DNA of 43,508 bases from NCBI GenBank assembly GCA_035573435.1, contig DATMZR010000024.1:1-43508 (forward strand). The letters run 5' to 3'. The notes below the pieces were generated by a model. That model searched no databases and had not been told where the DNA came from. It worked only from the letters and a program-made list of their open reading frames with translations. Shown here piece after piece: positions 33,180 to 40,753 of the stretch (the stretch's first letter is position 1; every line of letters starts with the position of its first letter). This stretch comes from Solirubrobacterales bacterium. GTDB lineage: Bacteria > Actinomycetota > Thermoleophilia > Solirubrobacterales > 70-9. Made by a program: the position numbers and the translations under genes.

Positions 33180-33752
33180 ATGGCAGCACGGATCGTGGTG
33201 ACGGAGTTCGTATCGCTCGACGGCGTGATGGAGGCGCCGGGAGGCGAGCCCGACTTCAAGTACCCCGGTTGGTCATTCGAGTTCGAGCGCGGCGACGACG
33301 GGAACCAGTTCAAGCTGGACGAGACGAGACAGGCCGACGCCCTACTGATCGGCCGGCGCACGTACGAGAGCTTCGCCGGCGCCTGGCCGGAGCGCGAGGG
33401 CGAGTTCGCCGACAAGTTCAACGCGATGCCCAAGTTCGTCGTCTCGACGACCCTCAAGGAACCGGAGTGGAACAACACGACGGTCCTCGACAGCGGCGAC
33501 GCGACGGCCCAGGTGCGCAAGCTGAAGGAGGAGTTCGACGGCGAGCTGCAGGTGCCGGGCAGCCACAGGCTCGTTCAGGAGCTGATCGAGAGCGACCTCG
33601 TCGACCAGGTCAACCTGATGATCTTCCCGGTGGTCCTCGGGACGGGCAAGAAGGCCTTCGAGGAGACGCCCGAGCGACGCAACCTGCGCCTTGCAGAGTC
33701 GAAGGTCGTCGGCGACGGCGTCCTGGTCCTGATCTACGAGCGGGTCGCCTGA
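33180..33752 (+). CDS. Dihydrofolate-reductase-like (RibD C-terminal) protein
   Basis: A 190-residue protein of the RibD_C/DHFR-like fold. It opens RIVVTEFVSLDGVMEAPGGEP, the standard start of this group, with LIGRRTYESFAGAWP for nucleotide binding and LIESDLVDQVNLMIFPVVLGTGK near the end. It likely binds NADPH and reduces a small molecule; it is not the folate enzyme. GAAGGAG lies 8 nt before the ATG. TTGATA (33114-33119) with a 17-nt spacer to TAGACC may be the promoter. Confidence 0.9.
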   Translation: MAARIVVTEFVSLDGVMEAPGGEPDFKYPGWSFEFERGDDGNQFKLDETRQADALLIGRRTYESFAGAWPEREGEFADKFNAMPKFVVSTTLKEPEWNNTTVLDSGDATAQVRKLKEEFDGELQVPGSHRLVQELIESDLVDQVNLMIFPVVLGTGKKAFEETPERRNLRLAESKVVGDGVLVLIYERVA

Positions 33753-33766
33753 ACCTCGCCACCAAG

Positions 33767-34363
33767 GTGCCCGGAGCGAGGCTCCCCAACACCGCGCACA
33801 CCTCCCGGCCCTGGCGAATCCACGAGCTCACCCGCGACTTCCGGCTCGTGGACGTCTGGGCCCTGCCGACGCCGGGCGGTCCGCACGACTTTCCTCAGCT
33901 CGTGCAGCTGTTCGCCTCCATGGATCCGTCGCAGAGTTCCGCCGCCACCGTCCGGGCCCTGTTCGCCATCCGGTGGAAGGTTGGTGAGCTGCTCGGCTGG
34001 GAGGACCCGGGAGCCGGACTGCGCTCCAGGGTGGCGACGCTTCGCGACCGGTTGCCTGCGGATCTGCGCGAAGCACCACCCGGCCCGGAACCCGAGGCGT
34101 TGCCGTTCAGCCCGTTTTACCTGCTCGGGGACGAGTGGGCTGCGGAGATCGCCAACCGGACCGTTCACGGGGTCGTGCACATCGGCTGGGTCCCGGACGG
34201 GACCGGCGGCTACCGCGGGCAGCTCGCGGTCATCGTGAAGCCCAACGGGTTGCTCGGAACCGCTTACCTGGCTGCGATCAGGCCCTTCCGGCACCTGATC
34301 GTCTATCCCCAGATGATGCGAGACATCGAGCGGGAGTGGCGGGCGCTCGACTGGCGAGTTTGA
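33767..34363 (+). CDS. DUF2867-family protein
   Basis: A 198-residue protein matching DUF2867 by pattern: RDFRLVDVWALPTPGGPHDFP near the N-terminus, and EIANRTVHGVVHIGWV and KPNGLLGTAYLAAIRPFRHLIVYP later. Function is unknown; the fold is thought to be SRPBCC-like. The GTG at 33767 is chosen. A CTG overlapping the upstream stop (CTGA, 33749) is also in frame. The last codons (TGG CGA GTT TGA) lie within palindromic repeat copy D, so the repeat supplies the C-terminal Trp-Arg-Val and the stop. Confidence 0.8.
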   Translation: MPGARLPNTAHTSRPWRIHELTRDFRLVDVWALPTPGGPHDFPQLVQLFASMDPSQSSAATVRALFAIRWKVGELLGWEDPGAGLRSRVATLRDRLPADLREAPPGPEPEALPFSPFYLLGDEWAAEIANRTVHGVVHIGWVPDGTGGYRGQLAVIVKPNGLLGTAYLAAIRPFRHLIVYPQMMRDIEREWRALDWRV

Positions 34364-34388
34364 GGCGGTATGCGCCACAAACTCGCCA
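34352..34388 (+). repeat. 37-bp palindromic repeat, copy D
   Basis: Perfect arms TGGCGAGTTTG (34352-34362) and CAAACTCGCCA (34378-34388) with the inner GGCG/CGCC stem. It exactly fills the space between two convergent genes: one stop codon lies inside it and the other starts at the next base. It may act as a bidirectional terminator here. Confidence 0.9.
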
Positions 34389-34976
34389 TTAGCGGTGCTG
34401 GTCGATCAGTTCGCGCGCCATCGACTGGGCCCGATGTGCCGCCTCGAGATCGCCCTCCACGGCGGCAACGATCGAGCCCTTCATGAGGATGTGCCACGAG
34501 TGCGCGAACGAGGCGGGATCTCGAAGGCCGGCTTCCTCGGCGAGGCCACGCACGATGGATCGGATGTTCTCGAGATGCCGCATGCTCGCCTTGCCCGCCG
34601 GGTGGTCGGGGCCCATCTCGAGCAGGACGCTGACGAAGGAGCAAGCCTCGAAGTCCTCGCGCCGAAACCACTCGTCGAACACGTCGAAGATCGCCAATAG
34701 CTGCTCCTCCGGGGTGGAGCCGCGGCTTCTAGCTCCCGCCTCGACAAGCTCACGGGTCCAGCGTTCCTCGCGGCGCTCGAGAAAGGCGATCACAAGATCG
34801 TTCTTCGAGGGGAAGTGCCGGTAGAGCGTCGCCTTGGCGACCCCGGCGGTCTCGATCACCTCGTCCACGCCCACGGCCTGGATCCCCCGTTGGGCGAACA
34901 ACTCATAGGAGCCCTCCACGATCCGCTCCCGAGCGTCCGTCTCGCGGTTGCCGTTTCCAGTCACTGAGCTTGACAT
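34389..34976 (-). CDS. TetR-family transcriptional regulator
   Basis: A 195-residue regulator. The helix-turn-helix (about 16-62) reads IVEGSYELFAQRGIQAVGVDEVIETAG in order, then VAKATLYRHFPSKNDLV. The ligand domain contains EACSFVSVLLEMGPDHPAG, common in the subgroup controlling small-molecule oxidoreductases or exporters. It is divergent from the sigma-factor gene. Two palindromes lie between them and are candidate operators. TAGGCT (34992-34987) is 10 nt from its ATG. Confidence 0.93.
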   Translation of the reverse strand: MSSSVTGNGNRETDARERIVEGSYELFAQRGIQAVGVDEVIETAGVAKATLYRHFPSKNDLVIAFLERREERWTRELVEAGARSRGSTPEEQLLAIFDVFDEWFRREDFEACSFVSVLLEMGPDHPAGKASMRHLENIRSIVRGLAEEAGLRDPASFAHSWHILMKGSIVAAVEGDLEAAHRAQSMARELIDQHR

Positions 34977-34986
34977 CTCCCGTCCA

Positions 34987-34992
34987 AGCCTA
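34987..34992 (-). promoter_or_regulatory. -10 element TAGGCT for the TetR gene
   Basis: TAGGCT (minus strand) ends 10 nt before ATG 34976. The first palindrome (35000-35013) would cover the region just upstream. Confidence 0.4.
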
Positions 34993-34999
34993 CCGCGAG

Positions 35000-35040
35000 A
35001 CAGGCCGGTCTGTGCATGTGCTAGAAAGACCGTTCTTTCT
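35000..35040. promoter_or_regulatory. Two candidate TetR operators between TetR and sigma-factor genes
   Basis: ACAGGCCGGTCTGT (35000-35013) is palindromic except for one non-pairing position in each arm. AGAAAGA-CCGT-TCTTTCT (35023-35040) is a perfect 7-bp inverted repeat. Binding at both could control the two divergent genes. Confidence 0.55.
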
Positions 35041-35059
35041 TCTCTGTGGAGGGTGCTAT

Positions 35060-35842
35060 ATGCAAGGACGTGGCGCGACGCCCCCTGTCGCGCGGGAGCG
35101 GACAGCCTCGGTGACCGGCGAGGCGTCGCTTCTACGCCGATATGCGGCGACTCGCGACCCGCTGCTCAGGGAGGAGCTCGTCCGCCGCTTTTTGCCCCTG
35201 GCCCGGAGCCTCGCGCTTCGCTACCGCGGGACCCCCGAGCCGCTCGAAGACCTGATCCAGGTGGCGAGTCTCGGCTTGGTCAAGGCGCTCGACGGCTTCG
35301 ATCCGGAGCGCGGCGACAGCTTCAAGGCGTACGCGGCGCCCACCATCCTGGGCGAGCTTCGCCGCCACTTCAGGGACCGCGTCTGGGACCTGCGGCTGCC
35401 GCGCACCCTCCAGGAGCGAACCTTGGTCGTGCGGCAGGCGGCGGCTGCGCTCTCCGACGAGCTGGGAAGGACGCCGACCGTCTCGCAGATCGCGGAGCGC
35501 CTCGAGCTCTCCGAGGAGGAGGTCATCGAGGCGTTGGAGGCGGAATCCGCGCGCCGGCCGCTTTCGCTGGACGCCCAGCGGAGCCCAGAGGATTCCGAGT
35601 CGCAGCCGATGGTCGAGACGGTTGGTGGGCCCGAGCCGGGGTATGACCGGGTGGAGTCGCAGGTCGCCGCCGAGGGCACCGAGCTCACCGAGCGCGAGCA
35701 CATCGTGCTCCGGATGCGCTTCGAGCAGGACCTCCCGCAGCATGAGATCGGTCGCCGCTTGGGGGTCTCTCAGATGCAGGTCTCACGGATCATGCGCGGG
35801 GCGCTTGCCAAGATCCTCGCCGCGGTGCAGGGGGAGGAATAG
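35060..35842 (+). CDS. Sigma-70-family factor, SigB/SigF/SigG type
   Basis: A 260-residue alternative sigma factor. Region 2 carries LVRRFLPLARSLALRYRG, PLEDLIQVASLGLVKALDGFD and FKAYAAPTILGELRRHFRD, the hallmark of the stress/sporulation sigma group. Region 3 begins RLPRTLQE. Region 4 has ELTEREHIVLRMRF, then a helix-turn-helix QHEIGRRLGVSQMQVSRIMRGAL. It would direct RNA polymerase to stress-type promoters. No anti-sigma or anti-anti-sigma gene adjoins it. The ATG has GGAGGG 6 nt upstream. The divergent TetR with paired palindromes suggests that its transcription is ligand-controlled. Confidence 0.94.
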   Translation: MQGRGATPPVARERTASVTGEASLLRRYAATRDPLLREELVRRFLPLARSLALRYRGTPEPLEDLIQVASLGLVKALDGFDPERGDSFKAYAAPTILGELRRHFRDRVWDLRLPRTLQERTLVVRQAAAALSDELGRTPTVSQIAERLELSEEEVIEALEAESARRPLSLDAQRSPEDSESQPMVETVGGPEPGYDRVESQVAAEGTELTEREHIVLRMRFEQDLPQHEIGRRLGVSQMQVSRIMRGALAKILAAVQGEE

Positions 35843-35857
35843 GCGCGCCCGGCGGGT

Positions 35858-37516
35858 TCAGCTCAGCCGGCGCTCGAAGACGAGCTCCAGCCGCTCGTCG
35901 CGCCCCTCGGGGTCATGCGGGACCTTCTCCAGCTTCATGCTCGCGCGACGTCCGTCGAGCTTCAGCGTCGCCACCTGGTTGTCGAAGTAAGGGCCCTCGC
36001 ACAGGCGCCAGCGGATGCCTGGGTCCCCGACGTCGACGGCCGCGGCGAGGCGGCTGGTGAGGGCGGCGACCGGTTGTGTGTGGGCGAGCTTGATCGTGCG
36101 CCGCTCACGGCTGTCGAGCGCGTTGCGGTAGGGGGAGCACACGCCCTGGTAGACGGAGCTCCGGACCCCGGAGCCGCGGGGGAATGCGACCTCCGCCAGA
36201 TAAGCGTGATGGACGTCGCCGGAGAGCACCCCGATGGTCGCCGGCGGTTCTCCATGCTCGCCCGAGCCGACCTCCCGGATGAGCCGGACGAGTTGCCTGA
36301 ACGACGCCTGGAAGGCTCCCCAGTGGTCGAAGTCGAGCGCTTGGCGCATGCGCTCCGCGCGACGAGCAGCCAGCCTCCCCCAGCGTCCCCCGCACACCTG
36401 CTCGTTCCAGGCCTCGAGGTTCTGGAGGCTCGGGACGAGCAGCCAGGGGTCCGAGCTGCCGAAGAGCAGGTGGTCGATCTCGTCCCGCTCGGTGGAGCGC
36501 TCGACGATCCACTCCCATTCCTCGTCGTCGACGATTCTGCGTTCGCCCTCCTCGAGCAGGCGCCCGGTGCGATCGTCGAGCACGATCAGCCGCGTCGTGC
36601 CGAGGTCGCGGTAATAGCTCCAGCGCTTCCCCTCGCGTTCGCGGTCGTCCTTCGCCATAAAGGCGCGCAGCTCAGGGCCCGCGTCTTCGGCGTCCTTGAC
36701 CCGATTCCACAGCGGGCGATCGGCGAGGTCGCGCGGCGAGAGGTTGCCGATGAACTGATACAGCCAGTAGGCCATCATCCCGCCGATCACACGCTCGCGC
36801 CACCACGGCCGGCGCTCCATGTCCTCGCACCAGGCCCGCGAGATGTTCCAGTCGTCGTGCATGTCGTGGTCGTCGATCACCATCGAGCTCGAGACCGTGG
36901 AGAACAGCCAGCGGATCAGGGGGTCGCTCCATGCCTCCCGGTAGAGCCGCGTGTACTCCTCGAAGTCGGCCACCTCGTCTGGAGGCGCCCCGGGTGGCCG
37001 ATCGTCGCGCTCGTGGATGAACTCGAGGGTCTGCGGCGAGACCTGGTCGGCGTAGACCTGATCGCCGCAGAGGAAGAGCAGGTCGGGGTAGCTCGGCGCG
37101 TCCGCCTCGAGCAGGGAGCGGGCCAGGGCATGCAGGGCGTCGAACCCGCGTCCGTTCTCCTCGTCGGTTTCCTTCGGCAGGGTGTAGGGGGGCTCGTGGG
37201 GCAGTGCCACGCGGCAGGAGCCGAACACGAGCTCGAGCTGCTCCCGCTCCCTGAACGTGCGCAGGACGCTCGGCGGGAAGCTCGAGTCCGGCGGCGGCCA
37301 GGCTCGCTCGCCGTCCAACTTGACCTCGTACTCCTCGCTCGAGCCGGGTTCGAGGTCCTCGATCAACACCAGGGCGTAGTGGTGGCCTTCGACGCCGAAC
37401 GTCCGTGTGTTTCGACCCAGGACCTCAACCTCACACGGCCCGTCGGTCTCCACCCAGATCGTCGCCTCGGTGCTGCCCACGTAGCGCAGTAGCGGTCCCA
37501 GCACCAGGCCGGCCAT
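35858..37516 (-). CDS. PhoD-like metallophosphatase
   Basis: A 552-residue protein of the alkaline phosphatase D family. An N-terminal beta domain begins GLVLGPLLRYVGSTEATIWVET. Metal-binding segments are VFGSCR, FLCGDQVYADQ, VIDDHDMHDDWN and SGDVHHAYLAE. No signal peptide is seen, unlike the secreted PhoD of Bacillus, so this version is probably cytoplasmic or exported another way. It would hydrolyse phosphodiesters or monoesters. ATG 37516 is preferred over 37525 because TAGCAT lies 7 nt before it. It is convergent with the sigma-factor gene, 15 nt away. Confidence 0.92.
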   Translation of the reverse strand: MAGLVLGPLLRYVGSTEATIWVETDGPCEVEVLGRNTRTFGVEGHHYALVLIEDLEPGSSEEYEVKLDGERAWPPPDSSFPPSVLRTFREREQLELVFGSCRVALPHEPPYTLPKETDEENGRGFDALHALARSLLEADAPSYPDLLFLCGDQVYADQVSPQTLEFIHERDDRPPGAPPDEVADFEEYTRLYREAWSDPLIRWLFSTVSSSMVIDDHDMHDDWNISRAWCEDMERRPWWRERVIGGMMAYWLYQFIGNLSPRDLADRPLWNRVKDAEDAGPELRAFMAKDDREREGKRWSYYRDLGTTRLIVLDDRTGRLLEEGERRIVDDEEWEWIVERSTERDEIDHLLFGSSDPWLLVPSLQNLEAWNEQVCGGRWGRLAARRAERMRQALDFDHWGAFQASFRQLVRLIREVGSGEHGEPPATIGVLSGDVHHAYLAEVAFPRGSGVRSSVYQGVCSPYRNALDSRERRTIKLAHTQPVAALTSRLAAAVDVGDPGIRWRLCEGPYFDNQVATLKLDGRRASMKLEKVPHDPEGRDERLELVFERRLS

Positions 37517-37523
37517 CGCCGGC

Positions 37524-37529
37524 ATGCTA
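37524..37529 (-). promoter_or_regulatory. -10 element TAGCAT, leaderless-type
   Basis: On the minus strand TAGCAT ends 7 nt before ATG 37516. Confidence 0.5.
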
Positions 37530-37541
37530 TCCGAGCGACTA

Positions 37542-37559
37542 GGGGCCCTCGCCGGCCCC
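37542..37559 (-). terminator. GC-rich hairpin after the secreted hydrolase gene
   Basis: GGGGCC (37542-37547) and GGCCCC (37554-37559) form a short stem downstream of the hydrolase stop. The 10-mer CTAGGGGCCC occurs twice (37539-37548 and 37571-37580), the second over the stop codon itself. Weak as a terminator. Confidence 0.3.
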
Positions 37560-37570
37560 CTAACGCGGCC

Positions 37571-39682
37571 CTAGGGGCCCGTCCAACCCCCCGCGTAGCA
37601 CGGGTGGCCGGCGCAAACGTCGGTGATCGCGCCCTGGGGTCGCAGGAACTGGGAAACCATCTTCAGCGCGTCCGGGGCTCCGCGAGGTGCGCCGTGGGGA
37701 TCCTCGCCCTCCCTGTTCGGCACGTTCTCCATCGGCGGCGGGGGCACGCCGATCGTCTGGCCGGGGTTGTCCGGGTCAGGCCGCACGGGCCCGATGTCCC
37801 AGTAGACGATCGCCGAACCGGTGAACGGGTAGCTCTGAATTCGCGGGATGCCGAACAGCTCGTCGACGTCGGGCCAGCGCCCCGGGTCGAGGATCGGTGT
37901 GTGAGTGGAGGCGCCGATCGTCCGCGCCTCGACGTCAGCCGCCCAGTTCGTCACCTGATGGTCGCCGAAGGCGACGTTCAAGAGCACCTTGTGCGGCGGG
38001 GTGTTCGGCAGCGGCACGTCCGTCATCCGGTGCGCGAAGCCGTTGGGCTCGCCACGGTCCCAGAGCATTTGGATCAGCGAGAGCAACAGCGGCCGGGCGA
38101 GCTCGTCCGGGTAGCGGGGATAGAGGATCGCCGCGAAGGAGTCGAAGTCGACCGAGCGAGGCAAGAGCAGCGAGTACCGCATCGCGGGCACACCGAGCGC
38201 CGCGCGCGTGAAGTCCGGCGAGATGGCGGTCAGGGCGCCACCCATGATCCCGCCCTGGCTGTTGCCGTCGTAGTAGAGCTGGCTTCTGTCGATCACCGAG
38301 GGCGTACCAAGCGTGCCGTTGACGTGGAAGGCGGGATGGCTGCTGAAGCCCTGGCGATGGATCATGACCCGGCCCAGGTAGAGCTCGTCGAGCAGTCCCT
38401 GCTGGAGCCGGTCGGCGAGCTCCGGGAACTCGGACAGGTCCCTGATGATCCCGGCCGTGTTCGGAAGATCGCTGCTGGACATGCCGATCTCGTCCGTGGC
38501 ACAGAGGACGAAGTTGTAGGTGTTGGCGAGCTCCGCCTGGCCGCTCGAGGTGACCTCCGAAGCGCTGCCGAACAGGCCGTGTCCGTAGAGCGACGGGCGG
38601 GCGGGAGACGGCGTGCCCTGGACGGCCGAGCGCGGGATGATGCAGTCGAAGTTGGCGGTCCAGTCACCGTGCCTCGTCGGGACGCCGTTGTCGTTGAGCT
38701 GGAACCTTCCTCCCGGCGCACAGTCCGGCGCCAGAAAGCAGGGCACCGTGAACGTGCCCTTCACCTCGCGCGCCACGCGGGGGTTCTGGGCGAGCGTGAA
38801 GTTGGTCACGCTGGTGACGTCGAAGGCCGGCGAGGTTCCCTGGACCACCCGGTCCGCGAGCTTCGTGTCACCGAGCTCGGCGAAGGCATCGCGGCGCATG
38901 CCCAGCACCCGCTGGGCGATGTTCCAGTCGCTGGCCACCGTGAAGTCCCAGGCCAGGTAGAGGCTCTGGCGGCCGATACCGGCGTTCTTCAGGGTCTGGA
39001 AGATGCCCTCGAAGTGGTTGCGGCGCTGGTTGATCGCCTGCTGATCCGAGGGGACGCGGTCGCGGTAGTAGCGAAACGCGGCGGGGGCCTGGATCGTCTC
39101 GCCGCTGGCCGTCTTCAGGTTTCGCAGGGCGACGATGTAGCGGTGTTGCGCGGCGAGGTTCCTCGCCGGGTGGATCTCCAGCGCCACCCTGGCCGGCTTC
39201 GTGGCGTTGGAATCGATCTCGGACCAGATCGGCACCCGCTTGCCGGTGTCGGCATCGAGGAGCACGATCGGCTGGCCGGGATCCCGGTAGCGGCCCATGT
39301 GGTTGATCGGCGCCGCGCCGGTGCGGTCCATGGCCGCGGGGGTGTTCAGGCCGGGGACCTTGAGGACGATCGGTTGGCCCTGGCTGAAGCCGTCGTTGAG
39401 GTTGTACGGCCGAGCGTCGACGTGCTTGCCATCGATGTTCGCGGGCATCGCCGCCGTCTTCAGGTTGATCCGGCGCCCGGTGAGGGTGTCCGGGTCGCTG
39501 ACCGTGTAGTAGTCGTCCGGGAACGGCAACAGGCAGAGCCCGTTGTTCGGCTTGGCGATGAAGTCGCAGCGGTCGGCGTCGCTGGTGTCGATCCGCGGCA
39601 GGGCGCCCTGGGCGGGAGCAGCGGCGTGCGCGAATCCGATCACGCCGACCACCACGAGCGCGATCCTCAAGCGATTACCCAT
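37571..39682 (-). CDS. Large secreted alpha/beta-hydrolase-like protein
   Basis: A 703-residue exported protein. The signal peptide is MGNRLRIALVVVGVIGFAHA with likely cleavage after APAQG (about 27). The early part has DRCDFIAKPNNGLCLLPFPDDYYT and long beta-rich stretches. The catalytic elbow GNSQGG has Ser475, with YGHGLFGSASE before it as an oxyanion-type region. An acid and a His should lie in the C-terminal third (FGDHQVTNW is a candidate). It resembles bacterial secreted esterase or lipase-like proteins of unknown substrate. Four Cys pairs suggest disulfides. The start ATG has GAAGAGG upstream and TAGGAT about 37 nt upstream as -10. The longer ORF beyond the start is a shadow. Confidence 0.82.
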   Translation of the reverse strand: MGNRLRIALVVVGVIGFAHAAAPAQGALPRIDTSDADRCDFIAKPNNGLCLLPFPDDYYTVSDPDTLTGRRINLKTAAMPANIDGKHVDARPYNLNDGFSQGQPIVLKVPGLNTPAAMDRTGAAPINHMGRYRDPGQPIVLLDADTGKRVPIWSEIDSNATKPARVALEIHPARNLAAQHRYIVALRNLKTASGETIQAPAAFRYYRDRVPSDQQAINQRRNHFEGIFQTLKNAGIGRQSLYLAWDFTVASDWNIAQRVLGMRRDAFAELGDTKLADRVVQGTSPAFDVTSVTNFTLAQNPRVAREVKGTFTVPCFLAPDCAPGGRFQLNDNGVPTRHGDWTANFDCIIPRSAVQGTPSPARPSLYGHGLFGSASEVTSSGQAELANTYNFVLCATDEIGMSSSDLPNTAGIIRDLSEFPELADRLQQGLLDELYLGRVMIHRQGFSSHPAFHVNGTLGTPSVIDRSQLYYDGNSQGGIMGGALTAISPDFTRAALGVPAMRYSLLLPRSVDFDSFAAILYPRYPDELARPLLLSLIQMLWDRGEPNGFAHRMTDVPLPNTPPHKVLLNVAFGDHQVTNWAADVEARTIGASTHTPILDPGRWPDVDELFGIPRIQSYPFTGSAIVYWDIGPVRPDPDNPGQTIGVPPPPMENVPNREGEDPHGAPRGAPDALKMVSQFLRPQGAITDVCAGHPCYAGGWTGP

Positions 39683-39769
39683 ACACCTCTTCCCCCTCGC
39701 TCCGCTGACGAGTGTCCGCATCCTATCTCTCACGGGACGGCCGCGGCGGCCGAGGGGGCCGGCCTCGAA

Positions 39770-39775
39770 TAGAGT
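39770..39775 (+). promoter_or_regulatory. -10 element TAGAGT, leaderless-type
   Basis: TAGAGT ends 9 nt before ATG 39785, without a Shine-Dalgarno. Confidence 0.5.
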
Positions 39776-39784
39776 CGCGCCCGG

Positions 39785-40753
39785 ATGAAGGCGGCGGTGA
39801 TCCACGAGAACGGCGGCCCGGAGGTGCTCCGCTACGAGGAGGTGCCTGATCCCGAGTGCCCCGACGGCTGCGTGCTGATCGAGGTCGAGGCAATCAGCAT
39901 CGAGGGCGGTGACCTCCTGGCCCGCGCCGGCTCGCCCCCTCCGTCGGTCCCGCACGTCGTGGGGTACCTCGCCGCGGGAACGGTGGTCGAGGTCGGCGCC
40001 GGCGTGGAGGACCGGGCGGTCGGCGACCGGCTGGTGACTCTGAATATGGCGGGCTCGCATGCCTCCAAGCGGCCGGTTCCCGCGATCTCCACCTGGCCAA
40101 TCCCGGACGGGTTGGACGCGGCTCACGCCGCCTGCGTCCCGGTCGCGTTCGGGACCGCGCAGGAGTGCCTGTTCATCGCCGGCAACCTCGAGGGCGGGCA
40201 GACGGCCCTGATCCACGCCGGCGCGGGGGGCGTCGGGATGGCCGCGATCCAGCTCGCGAAGCAGGCGGGTGCGACCGTGATCTCGACGGCGTCGAGCGAC
40301 GAGAAGCTCGAGCGCCTGAGGGAATTCGGTCTGGACCACGGCATCAACTACGCCAGAGAGAGCTTCGTCGAGCGAACCCGCGAGCTGACCGACGGGCGCG
40401 GAGCCGACGTGGTCCTCGACTCGATTGGCGGCCAGAACCTGGTCGACAGCATCGGTGCGCTCGCGTACCGGGGGACGCTCGTCAGCGTGGGGGTGGCGGG
40501 CCGCGCCGGCTCGAGCGTCGAGGCGAGGGACCTATGGGCGCAGAACAACACGCTGCGCGGCGTCTTCCTCGGCGGGGCGATGATGACCGAGTACGCCCGG
40601 GTGCACGGAATGATCGCCGACCTGTTCGAGCGGCTCGCGAGCGGGGAGCTGCGCGTCCAGATTGACCGGACGTTCCCGCTCGCCGAGGCGGCTGCGGCGC
40701 ACGCCTACATCGAAAGCCGCCAGGCCTTTGGTCGCGTCGTGTTGACGCCCTAG
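39785..40753 (+). CDS. Zinc-free quinone-oxidoreductase-like MDR protein
   Basis: A 322-residue medium-chain dehydrogenase/reductase. The catalytic GroES-like N-terminal domain (1-120) lacks the Cys and His ligands for catalytic zinc. The Rossmann domain has GAGGVGMAAIQLAK (146-159), which binds NAD(P)H, and VLDSIGG further on. It would reduce quinones or enones. Its stop codon shares a CTAG with the stop codon of the convergent HD-GYP gene. Confidence 0.93.
   Translation: MKAAVIHENGGPEVLRYEEVPDPECPDGCVLIEVEAISIEGGDLLARAGSPPPSVPHVVGYLAAGTVVEVGAGVEDRAVGDRLVTLNMAGSHASKRPVPAISTWPIPDGLDAAHAACVPVAFGTAQECLFIAGNLEGGQTALIHAGAGGVGMAAIQLAKQAGATVISTASSDEKLERLREFGLDHGINYARESFVERTRELTDGRGADVVLDSIGGQNLVDSIGALAYRGTLVSVGVAGRAGSSVEARDLWAQNNTLRGVFLGGAMMTEYARVHGMIADLFERLASGELRVQIDRTFPLAEAAAAHAYIESRQAFGRVVLTP

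Noticed and set aside
37604-39772. A 722-codon plus-strand ORF opposite the secreted hydrolase
   Set aside because: Antisense shadow of a high-GC gene; composition is Arg/Gly/Val/His-rich with no family motif, and the minus strand encodes a protein with signal peptide and GNSQGG.
39683-40339. N-terminal extension of the hydrolase ORF to 922 codons
   Set aside because: The extension runs antisense through the oxidoreductase gene and would bury a good signal peptide; ATG 39682 has a ribosome site.
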